From positions 44,479-108,478 of the forward strand of contig CALKEB010000028.1 of assembly GCA_938084845.1 (NCBI GenBank): a DNA stretch of 64,000 nt, written 5' to 3'. The notes under the pieces were generated by a model that was not told where the DNA came from, ran no database searches, and worked only from the letters and a program-made list of their open reading frames with translations. Both the position numbers and the translations under genes were made by a program. Below are positions 49,920 through 60,366 of the stretch, one piece after another (the first letter of the stretch is position 1; the number at the start of each line of letters is the position of its first letter). The DNA comes from an uncultured Polaribacter sp. GTDB lineage: Bacteria > Bacteroidota > Bacteroidia > Flavobacteriales > Flavobacteriaceae.

Positions 49920-52235
49920 ATGAAAGTATGTATAGCCGAAAAACCAAGTGTAGCAAGAGAAATTGCAAACATTCTTGGAGCCAAAACAAAACGTGATGGA
50001 TTCTATGAAGGGAATGGATATGCTGTAACGTATACATTCGGTCATTTATGCACGCTTTTAGAACCTAAAGATTATAAACCGCATTGGAAAAGTTGGGATT
50101 TGAACAACTTACCCATGCTTCCTGAACGCTTTGATACGAAAGTTACAGGTGATTCTGGAATAAAAAAACAGTTTAACATTGTTAAATCTTTATTTGAAAA
50201 AGCAGATGTTGTTATCAATTGTGGTGATGCAGGAACTGAAGGAGAACTCATTCAAAGATGGGTTATCAATCAATGTAATTACAAAGGTAAAGTACAACGC
50301 CTGTGGATTTCATCCTTGACTGAAGAGGCTATAAAAGAAGGTTTTAATAATTTAGAATCTGCAGATAAATATGATAACCTCTATTATGCAGGGTATTCTA
50401 GAGCAATTGGTGATTGGCTTTTAGGTTTAAATGCTACACGTTTGTACACCGTAAAATTTGGAGGCTACAAACAAGTGCTTTCTGTAGGTAGAGTGCAAAC
50501 TCCTACTCTAGCAATGTTGGTGAATCGATATCACGAAATTCAGCATTTTAAGGCACAATCGTATTGGGAGCTGCAAACTACCTATAGAAATACTCTTTTT
50601 AATTATGAAGATGGTCGTTTTCTAAAAAAGGAAGATGGTCAAATATTGGCAGATAAAGTTGCACAGTCTGATTTTGAAATTATTTCGGTTACTAAAAAGA
50701 AAGGAAAAGAGTACGCTCCTAAACTTTTCGATTTAACAGGTTTACAGGTATATTGTAATAATAAATTTGGATTTTCTGCAGATGAAACTCTAAAAATTGT
50801 TCAGAAATTATACGAAATGAAAGTAGTTACCTACCCAAGAGTGGATACTACTTTTTTACCTAATGATTTGTACCCAAAAATTCACGGAATTTTATCAAAA
50901 TTAACCAATTACAGTCAGCTAACTCAACCACTTTTAGGCAATAAAATAAAGAAAACCAAACGTGTTTTTGATGACAAAAAGGTAACCGATCATCATGCCA
51001 TAATTCCAACAGGAATTCAAGGCAATTTGCAATACAATCAGCAACAAGTTTATGATATTATTACCAAAAGGTTTATCGCTGTTTTTTATCCAGATTCTGA
51101 TGTATCTAATACTTCAGTAATGGGTAAGGCTGCAGAAGTGCCTTTTAAAACTACTGGTAAAGAAATTATTAACAAAGGTTGGCGAGTTGTTTTTGAAACC
51201 AAAGAATCTACCCTTAAAAAAGAACTGAATGTAGCTGCGAATTTACCATCATTTATTAAGGGCGAAAAGGGTAAGCATGAACCTTCTTTTTTAGAAAAAG
51301 AGACAAAACCACCAAGAAATTTTACAGAGGCAAGTTTACTTAGAGCCATGGAAACTGCAGGCAAACAAGTAGATGATGATGAAATGCGTGAGCTAATGAA
51401 AGAAAATGGAATTGGTAGGCCATCTACAAGAGCCAGCATTATAGAAACTTTATTTAGAAGAAAATACATAGAACGTAAAAAGAAACTAGTTTTACCTACA
51501 CAAACTGGTATTGACCTCATTAATATTATTGATAATGAATTGTTAAAGTCTGCAGAGTTAACTGGTAGATGGGAAAAACGCTTGAAAGAAATTGAACGTG
51601 GTGAATTCAATGCAGGAACATTCATTAACAATATGAAAAAAATGGTTGATGAATTGGTTTATGAAGTGCGATCTAATAAAGTTAAAAAAAGAATTTCTTC
51701 TGAAACACAAAAAGTCACTTTACCTGCTGCCAAAACTAAAAGCAAAACAAAAAAACAAGTACTAGGCAAAACCTGCCCAAAATGTAAACAAGGTAAGCTA
51801 TTGAAAGGATCTTCTGCCTATGGTTGTTCTGAATATAAAAATAATTGCGATTTTAAAATTCCGTTTGTTATTTATGATAAAAAAGTGTCTGAAAACCAAA
51901 TTATAAGGCTTATAGATAAAGGTTGCACAACTAATCTTAAAGGTTTTGTTTTAAATGATGAAAAAGTGGAAGGCCTGATTCGTTTTGATGATAGTTTTAA
52001 CCTAAAACTTGAACCTAAGATAAAACAAGTGGATACCGCTAAAACAAATGCAAATAATGATATAATTCCATGTCCAAAATGTAAGGAAGGAACCGTTTTA
52101 AAAGGTAAATCTGCTTATGGCTGTTCTAACTACAAATCGGGTTGCAATTTTGTGTTTACCTTCGAAAACATAAAAAAGATCGCCAATGGTAAACCATTGA
52201 CGAAAGAATTAGTTTTAAAAATTATATCTAGCTAA
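49920..52235 (+). CDS. topB: DNA topoisomerase III
   Basis: TopB is a type IA topoisomerase that decatenates and relaxes single-stranded regions, often in recombination. The 771-residue product has VCIAEKPSVAREIANILG, the TOPRIM acidic residues in NCGDAGTEGELIQRW, SVGRVQTPTLAMLVNRY, active-site Tyr in VVTYPRVDTTFLPND, and DHHAIIPTG. GIGRPSTRASIIETLFRRKY is the family hallmark. The C-terminal part carries two zinc motifs, CPKCKQGKLLKG to NNCDF and CPKCKEGTVLKG to SGCNF. It is the last gene of the FAH-GNAT-lipoprotein-topB run. Confidence 0.94.
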   Translation: MKVCIAEKPSVAREIANILGAKTKRDGFYEGNGYAVTYTFGHLCTLLEPKDYKPHWKSWDLNNLPMLPERFDTKVTGDSGIKKQFNIVKSLFEKADVVINCGDAGTEGELIQRWVINQCNYKGKVQRLWISSLTEEAIKEGFNNLESADKYDNLYYAGYSRAIGDWLLGLNATRLYTVKFGGYKQVLSVGRVQTPTLAMLVNRYHEIQHFKAQSYWELQTTYRNTLFNYEDGRFLKKEDGQILADKVAQSDFEIISVTKKKGKEYAPKLFDLTGLQVYCNNKFGFSADETLKIVQKLYEMKVVTYPRVDTTFLPNDLYPKIHGILSKLTNYSQLTQPLLGNKIKKTKRVFDDKKVTDHHAIIPTGIQGNLQYNQQQVYDIITKRFIAVFYPDSDVSNTSVMGKAAEVPFKTTGKEIINKGWRVVFETKESTLKKELNVAANLPSFIKGEKGKHEPSFLEKETKPPRNFTEASLLRAMETAGKQVDDDEMRELMKENGIGRPSTRASIIETLFRRKYIERKKKLVLPTQTGIDLINIIDNELLKSAELTGRWEKRLKEIERGEFNAGTFINNMKKMVDELVYEVRSNKVKKRISSETQKVTLPAAKTKSKTKKQVLGKTCPKCKQGKLLKGSSAYGCSEYKNNCDFKIPFVIYDKKVSENQIIRLIDKGCTTNLKGFVLNDEKVEGLIRFDDSFNLKLEPKIKQVDTAKTNANNDIIPCPKCKEGTVLKGKSAYGCSNYKSGCNFVFTFENIKKIANGKPLTKELVLKIISS

Positions 52236-52360
52236 AGATTAATCCTAAATGTTTGCAAATACGTTTAGCCCAGATTGAACGTATTGTTTGAGCTCTTTTT
52301 AGGCTGAACCTATTCAGTTTAAAAAAGCGAGTAATGAAAGCTGGAAATAGCTTCAAAAAA

Positions 52361-52582
52361 TTAAACAATCATGTTTTTTAAGTAAAACTTTTCTACTTTC
52401 TCTCTTGCCCAAGGTGTGGTTCTTAAAAATTTTAAAGAAGATTTATAACTAGGGTTATTTTTAAATGCATTAATGTTTAAGGCATACCCCAATTCTTCCC
52501 AACCATATTCTAAATACAATTCCTCTAGAATTGTAGCTAACTTTATACCATGTAATGGATTATTAGGTTGCTCCTTACTCAT
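52361..52582 (-). CDS. VF530 family small DNA-binding-like protein (DUF2132)
   Basis: The 73-residue product shows [25 protein letters not shown] and [25 protein letters not shown], the complete VF530/DUF2132 domain. A structure of the family is known, and it resembles a small helical DNA-binding fold, but the role is not established. It overlaps the aminopeptidase gene by eight bases. In the 125 bases between it and topB I see only a weak TGAAGCT/AGCTTTCA hairpin and no clear terminator. Confidence 0.9.
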   Translation of the reverse strand: MSKEQPNNPLHGIKLATILEELYLEYGWEELGYALNINAFKNNPSYKSSLKFLRTTPWAREKVEKFYLKNMIV

Positions 52583-54197
52583 CTAAATCAGGTAATATAA
52601 ATTCATCTAAAACAGACTTTTTAGCCATCATTGCTTCAATAGCTTCAGTAGTTCTTGGGGCTTCTTCAGATAAGTTAACAGGACCGTTTTTGGTTACTAA
52701 GATATCATCTTCAATGCGTATACCAATTCCCCACCACTTTTTATCACATGGACTACCTTCAGGAATGTATATTCCAGGCTCCATAGTAACTATCATATTT
52801 TCCTCAAAGGTGTTGTAGTTACCTGGATCATGAACATCCAAACCAATATGATGTGAAGTACCGTGAGGAAAATAGTTGTGTCTTTCATCTACAGATTTAA
52901 TAATACCCAGTTTAAACAAACCCTCATTCACAATTTTTCTGGCTGCTTGATTGGGTGCACTCATTTTTGTACCAATTGTATACAAGGAAATACCAGCTTC
53001 TTGCGCTTCGTATACCAAATCATAAATTTGTTTTTGTTCTTCAGTAAACTTTCCATTTGCAGGTATTGTACGTGTTACATCTGCTGTAAAACCTCTATAC
53101 TCTGCTCCAAGATCCATGAGTACTAAATCGTTACCAACCTTGGTTTTGTTATTTTCTATGTAATGCAAAATACAGCCATTATTACCTGCACCTACTATAG
53201 ATGGATAACCTTCATACTCAGCACCATATTTTTTGTATACAAATTCATGAATACCCTGCAACTCAGTTTCAGACATGTGTGGTTTCATTGCTTTCATTAC
53301 TTCTATTTGACCAACAGCAGAAATTCTTACAGCTTTTCTTAATAACTTAACTTCTTGAGTTGTTTTAACTTCGCGCATTGTTGCTAAAGTTCCTGGTAAA
53401 AAATCTAAATCAATATTCGTACTTGGTGTTAAGGCTAAAGAAATTTTTTGCTGAACTTCTTTTCTAATGGCATCAGATGCTGCTGTTTTGTAAGCATTTA
53501 ACAACTTATCATTCTTAATCTCTTCAGATCTTGTTGCTAAACGATCTATAATATTAATAACATTTGCACTACTCTCAATTGGAGCTTGGGCTATATTATT
53601 GTATACATATTCTTTCATTCTAGATAAATAAGCATCAGGATTGTATTCCGCTTTCATTTTAAATGATTTCACTAAATCAAAAATATCTGCACCACTTAAA
53701 TTTCTGTAATCGTCATTAAATTTTTCTATGTAAACTTTATCAAACCCTTTAAAGTTGATATCTGAGTTTAAGAATTCTGATGCGTTAAAAGCCATATCAA
53801 AACCTAATTCATTTTTAGCGCCTTCAACTCCTAAACGTTTTCCATTCCATTGTTCTGCTCTTGCATCTCGTTGTTGTACATATAATATTTCGTTATAAGT
53901 ACTACCTTCAGTATCTGTTTGATTTTCAGAAAACAAGATCAATACTCCATTTGGTTCTCTATAACCTGTTAAATAGTAAAAATTAGGATCTTGATGAAAC
54001 ACATAATCTACATCATTAGCTCTATTCCTTAAAGGATTTGCAAACACAACAGCTACTGAGTTTTTTGGCATTTTAGAGCGTAAAACTTCTCTTCTATTTT
54101 TATGAAAATCTTTAGATAAAAAATCAGTTGGTATTTGTGCACTAAAGTGTAAAGAAAAAAGTGAAAAAAGGAATAAAAATAATTTTAGTGGTCTCAT
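52575..54197 (-). CDS. Secreted Xaa-Pro aminopeptidase (M24 family)
   Basis: The enzyme removes N-terminal residues before proline. The 540-residue product has a signal peptide ending HFSAQ, so it acts in the periplasm or is exported. The N-terminal creatinase-like domain has [21 protein letters not shown]. The catalytic domain supplies the metal ligands in [43 protein letters not shown] and [13 protein letters not shown]. All five ligands are present. It overlaps the downstream VF530 gene by eight bases and is divergent from gcvT. Confidence 0.92.
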   Translation of the reverse strand: MRPLKLFLFLFSLFSLHFSAQIPTDFLSKDFHKNRREVLRSKMPKNSVAVVFANPLRNRANDVDYVFHQDPNFYYLTGYREPNGVLILFSENQTDTEGSTYNEILYVQQRDARAEQWNGKRLGVEGAKNELGFDMAFNASEFLNSDINFKGFDKVYIEKFNDDYRNLSGADIFDLVKSFKMKAEYNPDAYLSRMKEYVYNNIAQAPIESSANVINIIDRLATRSEEIKNDKLLNAYKTAASDAIRKEVQQKISLALTPSTNIDLDFLPGTLATMREVKTTQEVKLLRKAVRISAVGQIEVMKAMKPHMSETELQGIHEFVYKKYGAEYEGYPSIVGAGNNGCILHYIENNKTKVGNDLVLMDLGAEYRGFTADVTRTIPANGKFTEEQKQIYDLVYEAQEAGISLYTIGTKMSAPNQAARKIVNEGLFKLGIIKSVDERHNYFPHGTSHHIGLDVHDPGNYNTFEENMIVTMEPGIYIPEGSPCDKKWWGIGIRIEDDILVTKNGPVNLSEEAPRTTEAIEAMMAKKSVLDEFILPDLDE

Positions 54198-54323
54198 ATT
54201 TTCTTGAATTGATATTTCAAATGTAAGATTAATTCTTTTTTAAGTACAAATATTAACAGAATTTTAGTGCTTACTTATTGCTGAATTTTCAATAATTTAG
54301 CCGAAAATTTAAGAAATCTATAC

Positions 54324-55409
54324 ATGAAAAATATTGCTTTACATAAAGTTCACGAAAAGCTAGGAGCAAAAATGGTGCCTTTTGCTGGCTTTAACATGCC
54401 AGTTCAATACGAAGGCGTAACTGCAGAACACTTAACTGTAAGAGAGTCTGTGGGAGTTTTTGACGTAAGTCATATGGGGGAATTTTTAGTGTCTGGAGAG
54501 AATGCTTTAGCCCTAATACAAAAGGTTACTTCTAATGATGCTTCTAAATTAGAAATTGGTGATGCACAATACAGCTGTTTCCCAAACAAAGTAAACGGAA
54601 TTGTAGATGATTTAATTTGTTATAGAATTAAAGAAGATCAATATTTATTAGTAGTAAATGCTTCTAATATTGAGAAGGATTGGAATTGGATTTCTAAATA
54701 CAATGAAGAGTTTGGTGCTGATTTAAGAGATTTATCTGATGAATATTCTTTGTTAGCCATTCAAGGGCCTAAAGCTATAGAAGCAATGCAATCGCTTTCT
54801 TCTTTAGATTTGGCTGACATCCCTTTTTATAAATTTAAAGTAGGTGATTTTGCTGGCATAGAAAATGTAATTATTTCTGCAACGGGTTATACAGGTTCTG
54901 GCGGATTTGAAATTTACTGTAAAAACGAAGCAGTAGAACAAATTTGGAATAGCGTATTTTTAGCAGGAGCAGAATTTGGTATTCAACCAATTGGTTTAGC
55001 TGCAAGAGACACGTTACGTTTAGAAATGGGGTATTGTTTATATGGAAATGATATTAATGATACCACATCGCCAATTGAAGCTGGTTTAAGTTGGATTACA
55101 AAGTTTACTAAAGATTTTGTAAACTCTGAAGCTTTAGCAAAACAAAAAGAAGAAAAACCATCGAGAAAATTAGTTGCTTTTGAGTTAAATGAAAGAGGTA
55201 TCCCAAGACAGGGTTATGATATTGTAGATAATGAAGTTACTAAGATTGGAAATGTTACTTCTGGAACAATGAGTCCAAGTTTAAGTAAAGGTATTGGTTT
55301 AGGATATGTTACCACACCCTTTACAAAGCCAGGGTCTCAAATTAAAATTCAGATTCGTAAGAAAGCAATTCCTGCAACAGTTGTAAAACTTCCTTTTTAC
55401 AAAGGATAA
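54324..55409 (+). CDS. gcvT: Glycine cleavage system T protein (aminomethyltransferase)
   Basis: GcvT takes the aminomethyl group from the lipoylated H protein and transfers the carbon to tetrahydrofolate, releasing ammonia. The 361-residue product has [34 protein letters not shown] with the catalytic Asp, [28 protein letters not shown], and [45 protein letters not shown] closes the C-terminal domain. It stands alone; gcvP and gcvH are elsewhere. A strong terminator follows 11 bases later. Confidence 0.95.
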   Translation: MKNIALHKVHEKLGAKMVPFAGFNMPVQYEGVTAEHLTVRESVGVFDVSHMGEFLVSGENALALIQKVTSNDASKLEIGDAQYSCFPNKVNGIVDDLICYRIKEDQYLLVVNASNIEKDWNWISKYNEEFGADLRDLSDEYSLLAIQGPKAIEAMQSLSSLDLADIPFYKFKVGDFAGIENVIISATGYTGSGGFEIYCKNEAVEQIWNSVFLAGAEFGIQPIGLAARDTLRLEMGYCLYGNDINDTTSPIEAGLSWITKFTKDFVNSEALAKQKEEKPSRKLVAFELNERGIPRQGYDIVDNEVTKIGNVTSGTMSPSLSKGIGLGYVTTPFTKPGSQIKIQIRKKAIPATVVKLPFYKG

Positions 55410-55420
55410 TATGCTGATAA

Positions 55421-55457
55421 AAAAAACCTCAATAAAATTAATTATTGAGGTTTTTTT
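55421..55457. terminator. Bidirectional terminator between gcvT and ychF
   Basis: A6 CCTCAATAA pairs with TTATTGAGG T7 around a six-base loop, between two convergent genes. Confidence 0.9.
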
Positions 55458-55472
55458 ATTTTTTTGTTTTCG

Positions 55473-56564
55473 TTACACATTAAATCGAAAATGCATAACA
55501 TCACCGTCTTTAACGATATACTCCTTACCTTCTACTCTCATTTTACCCGCTTCTTTTACTTTAGCTTCAGAACCATAAGTTACGTAGTCTTCATAAGCAA
55601 TAGTTTCTGCTCTAATAAATCCTTTTTCGAAATCTGTATGAATAACCCCTGCAGCTTGAGGAGCCGTTGAACCAATAGGAATTGTCCAAGCTCTTACTTC
55701 TTTAACACCCGCAGTAAAATAAGTCTGTAGGTTTAATAATTTATAGGCAGAACGTATTAAACGTGAAACACCAGCTTCTTCTAGGCCAATATCAGCTAAA
55801 AACATTTGACGCTCTTCATAGTCGTCTAATTCAGTAATATCTGCTTCTGTACCAACTGCCAACACAATAACTTCTGCATCTTCTTCTTTTACCGCTTCTC
55901 TTACTTTATCTACATATGCATTACCAGAAACTGCTGAATTTTCATCAACATTACACACGTACAACACTGGTTTTGCAGTAATAAATTGTAACGATTGTAC
56001 AAACTCTATTTCTTTTTCGTTAAAATCTAAAGCTCTTACAGATTTACTCTGTAGTAAAGTGTCTTCTATTTTCTGCAAAACAACTAATTCAGCCTGAGCT
56101 TCTTTATTCCCTGTTTTTGCAGTTCTTTTTACACGCTCTAAACGTTTTTGAACTGTTTCTAAATCTTTTAATTGTAGCTCAATATCTATAGTTTCTTTAT
56201 CTCTAACAGGATCTATTGAATTATCAACATGAATAATATTGTCATTATCAAAACAACGTAACACGTGCAAAATAGCATCTGTTTCTCTAATATTTGCTAA
56301 GAACTGATTTCCTAAACCTTCCCCTTTACTTGCCCCTTTTACTAAACCTGCAATATCTACAATTTCTACAGTAGCTGGCACCACCTTTTCTGGGTTTACC
56401 AATTCTTCTAAGTTTTCAATTCTAGTATCTGGTACATTTACCACTCCTAAATTAGGTTCTATGGTACAAAAAGGAAAGTTTGCACTCTGCGCTTTTGCAT
56501 TTGATAAACAGTTAAATAAAGTTGATTTTCCTACGTTTGGTAATCCTACAATTCCAGCTTTCAT
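55473..56564 (-). CDS. ychF: Redox-regulated P-loop ATPase YchF
   Basis: YchF is an Obg-related NTPase that prefers ATP and binds ribosomes; in E. coli it affects oxidative-stress response. The 363-residue product has Walker [10 protein letters not shown], then [15 protein letters not shown] (switch I), [20 protein letters not shown] (G3 with the catalytic switch), and VCNVDE in place of the GTPase-type NKxD, which explains the ATP preference. The C-terminal TGS domain shows VREVRAW-like and [22 protein letters not shown] segments. Length is typical. Confidence 0.95.
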   Translation of the reverse strand: MKAGIVGLPNVGKSTLFNCLSNAKAQSANFPFCTIEPNLGVVNVPDTRIENLEELVNPEKVVPATVEIVDIAGLVKGASKGEGLGNQFLANIRETDAILHVLRCFDNDNIIHVDNSIDPVRDKETIDIELQLKDLETVQKRLERVKRTAKTGNKEAQAELVVLQKIEDTLLQSKSVRALDFNEKEIEFVQSLQFITAKPVLYVCNVDENSAVSGNAYVDKVREAVKEEDAEVIVLAVGTEADITELDDYEERQMFLADIGLEEAGVSRLIRSAYKLLNLQTYFTAGVKEVRAWTIPIGSTAPQAAGVIHTDFEKGFIRAETIAYEDYVTYGSEAKVKEAGKMRVEGKEYIVKDGDVMHFRFNV

Positions 56565-56726
56565 AAATAAAATTTACAGTTTAAAGAATAGTATTTAACT
56601 TAAATTAAGTTAAGTATTCTTAAATTTTAAGAATGCAAATATAATACTTTGTTAAACTTAAACTTATTTTTAATCGGAAAACTAAAATCTTTTATTTATT
56701 CAAAAAGTATCTTAAAAAGCGTGAAT

Positions 56727-56760
56727 AAAAAAAGCCTCTAAATTATCAGAGGCTTTTTTT
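56727..56760. terminator. Terminator after the ferredoxin gene
   Basis: A7 GCCTCT pairs with AGAGGC T7 around an eight-base loop. On the minus strand it follows the ferredoxin stop by 20 bases. Confidence 0.85.
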
Positions 56761-56780
56761 AGTATCGTATTTTTAAGTTT

Positions 56781-57131
56781 TTATGAATTATGCATAAATG
56801 CTTGTTTTTCTAGCAAAACTTCTTCTGATTCAACATTATCTTCATCAGGTACACAACAGTCTACAGGACAAACTGCAGCACATTGTGGTTCTTCATGAAA
56901 ACCTTTACATTCAGTACATTTATCTGCAACTATATAATATATTTCATCAGAAACAGGCTCTTGGTCTTCGTCTGCGTTTGCATATTTTCCGTTTGGTAAC
57001 ACAATATTTCCACTCAAATCTGTACCATCAGCGTATTTCCAATCATCTGCACCTTCATAAATTGCAGTATTAGGGCATTCAGGCTCACAAGCTCCACAAT
57101 TTATACACTCATCTGTTATTATAATTGCCAT
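56781..57131 (-). CDS. Alvin-type 2[4Fe-4S] ferredoxin with a long insertion
   Basis: From ATG at 57131 the product is 116 residues; an in-frame start 20 codons upstream is unlikely because it adds non-conserved sequence. Cluster 1 ligands are [12 protein letters not shown]. Cluster 2 ligands are [21 protein letters not shown], with eight residues between the second and third Cys, as in Allochromatium ferredoxins. About 45 acidic residues ([15 protein letters not shown]...[13 protein letters not shown]) are inserted between the clusters. It is an electron carrier; the partner enzyme is not known. It is divergent from the acyl-CoA reductase gene across 68 bases. Confidence 0.9.
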   Translation of the reverse strand: MAIIITDECINCGACEPECPNTAIYEGADDWKYADGTDLSGNIVLPNGKYANADEDQEPVSDEIYYIVADKCTECKGFHEEPQCAAVCPVDCCVPDEDNVESEEVLLEKQAFMHNS

Positions 57132-57199
57132 AATTTTCTTTTCTGTTTTGTACCTTTGCTTTTGCAAAAATAAAACCAAAATAATAGACAACCAAATAA

Positions 57200-58261
57200 A
57201 TGACTAGTATTCAAAACAGAATTACGGCATTCGTAAAATTAGGTGACTTTTTACGTCAGTTTTCACCAACTAAGATTGATAAGAAACCAAATATTGAGTA
57301 TAACGATTTATTTTTTGATGGTTTTCAGCATCAAATTAAATTAGCACAAGAAAACAATTCTTGGTTTACTAAAGACAATATTTTATTTGCTTTACAAAGT
57401 TGGGCTGAAGCCCTAACAGGAGAGAACTTAACTAAATTCACAAAAGAAGTAAGACTATACCAAGAATCAACAAAAAAGGTGGCTATAATTATGGCAGGAA
57501 ATATTCCTTTAGTCGGTTTTCACGATTTTTTGTCTGTATTAATCTCAGGACATTCAGTACTGGTTAAACAATCTTCTAACGATAAATATTTGCTTCCTTT
57601 CTTAGCTAAATATCTAGAATATATAGATAACAACTTTAAAGGAAAAATAACATTTACCGAAGAAAAATTAACCAATTTTGACGCAGTTATTGCCACAGGA
57701 AGCAATAATACAGTTCGTTATTTTGAGTATTATTTTAAAGATAAACCAAGTATTATAAGAAAAAGTAGAAACTCTGTTGCAGTAATAAGAGGTAATGAAA
57801 CTGAAGATGATTATGTTGGCTTAGCCAATGATATTTTTCAATATTTTGGATTAGGGTGTAGATCTGTTTCTAAATTATACGTTCCTAAGGGCTATAATTT
57901 TGATGCTTTTTTTAACGGTATGTTCACCAAAAAAGAACTAATTAATAATGCCAAATATGCCAATAATTACGATTACAATAAGGCCGTTTATTTGATGAGT
58001 GAATTTGATCTGCTAGAAAATGGTTTTTTAATGATTAAGGAAGATGAAAGCTACTCCTCTCCTATTGCAACTATTTTTTACGAGTATTACGAAAATGAAA
58101 TTGATTTAAAAATCAAATTGTATGAGGATAGCGAAAAAATTCAATGTATTGTAGCTAAAGATTTTCTGGAAAATGAAGTTGCTTTTGGACAAACACAACA
58201 TCCAAAACTAACTGATTATGCAGATGGTGTAAACACCTTAGCGTTTTTATCTAAATTATAA
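57200..58261 (+). CDS. LuxC-like acyl-CoA reductase
   Basis: The 353-residue product resembles the LuxC-type acyl-CoA reductases, which reduce fatty acyl-CoA or acyl enzymes to aldehydes with NADPH. Segments [35 protein letters not shown] and [19 protein letters not shown] fit the nucleotide-binding part. [17 protein letters not shown] holds Cys220 in the expected catalytic position. The C-terminal strand ends [19 protein letters not shown]. In Bacteroidota this gene commonly precedes serC, as it does here by three bases. The metabolic link between them is not known. Confidence 0.82.
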   Translation: MTSIQNRITAFVKLGDFLRQFSPTKIDKKPNIEYNDLFFDGFQHQIKLAQENNSWFTKDNILFALQSWAEALTGENLTKFTKEVRLYQESTKKVAIIMAGNIPLVGFHDFLSVLISGHSVLVKQSSNDKYLLPFLAKYLEYIDNNFKGKITFTEEKLTNFDAVIATGSNNTVRYFEYYFKDKPSIIRKSRNSVAVIRGNETEDDYVGLANDIFQYFGLGCRSVSKLYVPKGYNFDAFFNGMFTKKELINNAKYANNYDYNKAVYLMSEFDLLENGFLMIKEDESYSSPIATIFYEYYENEIDLKIKLYEDSEKIQCIVAKDFLENEVAFGQTQHPKLTDYADGVNTLAFLSKL

Positions 58262-58264
58262 CAA

Positions 58265-59329
58265 ATGAAAAAACACAATTTTAGTGCTGGCCCTTGTATT
58301 TTACCTGAAGACGTTTTACAAAAAGCATCTGAAGCTATTCTAAATTTTAATGATGATAATTTATCATTGATAGAAATATCTCACAGAAGTAAACACTTTG
58401 TAAATGTAATTGAAAAGGCAAAAAGTTTGGCTTTAGAACTATTAGGATTAGAAAACAAAGGGTACAAAGCGCTATTTTTACATGGAGGCGCAAGCATGGA
58501 GTTTTTAATGGTAGCATACAACTTACTCAACAAAAAAGCGGCTTATTTAAACACAGGCACATGGTCTACTAAAGCCATAAAAGAAGCGAAAGAGTTTGGT
58601 GAAATTGTAGAAGTAGCCTCATCTAAAGACAACAATTTCAGCTACATTCCTAAAGAATATTCAATTCCAAATGATGTAGATTATTTTCATTGCACTAGCA
58701 ACAATACTATTGCTGGCACTCAAATGAAAAGTTTCCCAGAGACAACTGTGCCTTTGGTTTGCGACATGAGTTCAGATATCTTTTCGCGTCAATTAGATTT
58801 TGAAAAGTTCGATTTAATTTATGCTGGAGCTCAAAAAAATATGGGCCCTGCAGGAACTACCTTAGTCATACTTAAAGAAGCAATTCTTGGCAAAGTAGAT
58901 AGGCACATCCCTTCTATGTTAAATTACCAAGTACATCTAGAAAAAGAAAGTATGTTTAATACACCTGCCGTTTTTCCTATTTATGTTTCTATGCTTACTT
59001 TACAGTGGTTAAAAGATTTAGGTGGAATTCCATTTATAGAAAAAGTAAACCAGAAAAAAGCGGAACTATTGTATGCAGAGATCGATAGAAATTCTTTATT
59101 TAAAGGTATTGTAGCTAAAGAAGACAGAAGTATTATGAATGCAACATTTGTATTAACTGATGAATCATTATCAGAAAAATTCGATAAAATGTGGCAAGAT
59201 GCAAATATTAATGGTTTACATGGCCATAGATCTGTAGGTGGCTACAGAGCAAGCATGTACAATGCATTACCTTTATACAGTGTACAAGCTTTAGTAGATG
59301 TAATGCAAGAACTAGAACGTAATAATTAA
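58265..59329 (+). CDS. serC: Phosphoserine aminotransferase
   Basis: SerC converts 3-phosphohydroxypyruvate and glutamate to phosphoserine in serine synthesis. The 354-residue product begins HNFSAGPCILPEDVLQKA and has FLHGGASMEFLMV, TGTWSTKAIKEA, CDMSSDIFSR, and the PLP lysine Lys191 in YAGAQKNMGPAGTT. GHRSVGGYRASMYNALP near the end contains the substrate-binding Arg. It is followed 58 bases later by a serA-like gene and DUF1015, a gene order seen in many bacteria. Confidence 0.95.
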   Translation: MKKHNFSAGPCILPEDVLQKASEAILNFNDDNLSLIEISHRSKHFVNVIEKAKSLALELLGLENKGYKALFLHGGASMEFLMVAYNLLNKKAAYLNTGTWSTKAIKEAKEFGEIVEVASSKDNNFSYIPKEYSIPNDVDYFHCTSNNTIAGTQMKSFPETTVPLVCDMSSDIFSRQLDFEKFDLIYAGAQKNMGPAGTTLVILKEAILGKVDRHIPSMLNYQVHLEKESMFNTPAVFPIYVSMLTLQWLKDLGGIPFIEKVNQKKAELLYAEIDRNSLFKGIVAKEDRSIMNATFVLTDESLSEKFDKMWQDANINGLHGHRSVGGYRASMYNALPLYSVQALVDVMQELERNN

Positions 59330-59387
59330 CTAATACATAGAAGATCTTTAACAATAGGTTTTCTAAAATTGAATTTGTAGCGCAATA

Positions 59388-60338
59388 ATGATCATATTAG
59401 CAAACGACGGAATTACATTAAAAGGAATTGAAGCTCTAGAAAAAGCAGGTTTTGAAGTAAATAGCACTAAAGTTGCTCAAAACCAACTAGAAAATTTTAT
59501 AAATGCCAATAATATAGACGCTGTTTTAGTGAACAAAAACACCCAAATTAGACAAGAATTAATAGAAGCTTGTCCATCTTTAAAATTGATTGGAAACTCA
59601 AGTGTTACTATGGATAATATTGATGTTGATTTTGCTATCGATAACGGTTTACACGTTATTAATACAACAAATGCCTCTACAATCGCTAATGCAGAATTAG
59701 TTTTTGCGCACTTATTTGGTATGGCTCGTTTTTTACATTCATCTAACAGAGAAATGCCTCTTGAAGGTGATTCACGTTTTAATGAACTTAACAAAGCATA
59801 TGCTTTAGGAAGTGAATTAAGAGGTAAAACTATTGGTATTTTGGGGTTTGACAAAGTTGGTCAAGAAGTAGCAAAAATAGCTATTGGATTGGGAATGCAA
59901 GTAATGGCTTTTGATGATTTTATTGAAGAAGCCACGATAACTTTAGATTTTTATAATCATCAAAAAGTAGATTTTACAATTCATACAGTGGCTATAGCAG
60001 ATGTATTAAAAGAATCTGATTTTATTTCTTTACATTTAACAAATCATGATACACACGTTATAACTTCTGCTGAGTTTGAAAAAATGAAAGATGGTGTTGG
60101 TTTTATAAATACTGCTAAAGGTGGTATTCTTAATGAAGTAGATTTGATAAAAGCTATTGAAAGCGGTAAGGTACAATATGCTGGTTTAGATGTTTTTGAA
60201 ACAGAACCAATACCTGCAGTTCAACTTTTGATGAATCCAGAAATTTCACTTTCTCCAAACATTGCCTCATTAACAAAAGAAGCACAAGAAAGAGCAGGTT
60301 TAGAATTGGCAAATCAAATTATAAAACTATTAAACTAA
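59388..60338 (+). CDS. D-2-hydroxyacid dehydrogenase (SerA-like) with altered active site
   Basis: Position after serC suggests 3-phosphoglycerate dehydrogenase. The 316-residue product has the family fold: MDNIDVDFAIDNGLHVINT, ELVFAHLFGMARF, and ELRGKTIGILGF. Key motifs have changed. The NAD loop GxGxxG reads GFDKVG (153-158), with Asp155 at the second Gly. The catalytic Arg of NTARGG is Lys244 (NTAKGG), and the catalytic His of TPHIG is Asn291 (SPNIAS). The acid Glu273 (ETEP) remains. Two of three catalytic residues and one cofactor residue are altered, so normal dehydrogenase activity is doubtful. Repurposing or decay cannot be decided here. Confidence 0.85.
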   Translation: MIILANDGITLKGIEALEKAGFEVNSTKVAQNQLENFINANNIDAVLVNKNTQIRQELIEACPSLKLIGNSSVTMDNIDVDFAIDNGLHVINTTNASTIANAELVFAHLFGMARFLHSSNREMPLEGDSRFNELNKAYALGSELRGKTIGILGFDKVGQEVAKIAIGLGMQVMAFDDFIEEATITLDFYNHQKVDFTIHTVAIADVLKESDFISLHLTNHDTHVITSAEFEKMKDGVGFINTAKGGILNEVDLIKAIESGKVQYAGLDVFETEPIPAVQLLMNPEISLSPNIASLTKEAQERAGLELANQIIKLLN

Positions 60339-60366
60339 ACGATATTTATAAACTTAAAACAAGTGA

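Noticed and set aside
51086..51631. A 181-codon minus-strand frame inside topB
   Set aside because: It lies wholly antisense to a well-supported gene, and its Ser/Leu/Phe-rich product matches no family; it is a shadow of AT-rich codon usage.
52236..52360. Terminator or small gene between topB and the VF530 gene
   Set aside because: Only a weak bulged TGAAGCT/AGCTTTCA stem is present, without an adjacent T-run on either strand, and no frame of useful length.
52863..53126. A Cys-rich 87-codon plus-strand frame inside the aminopeptidase gene
   Set aside because: The cysteines arise from antisense reading of common codons; the opposite strand is a clear M24 peptidase.
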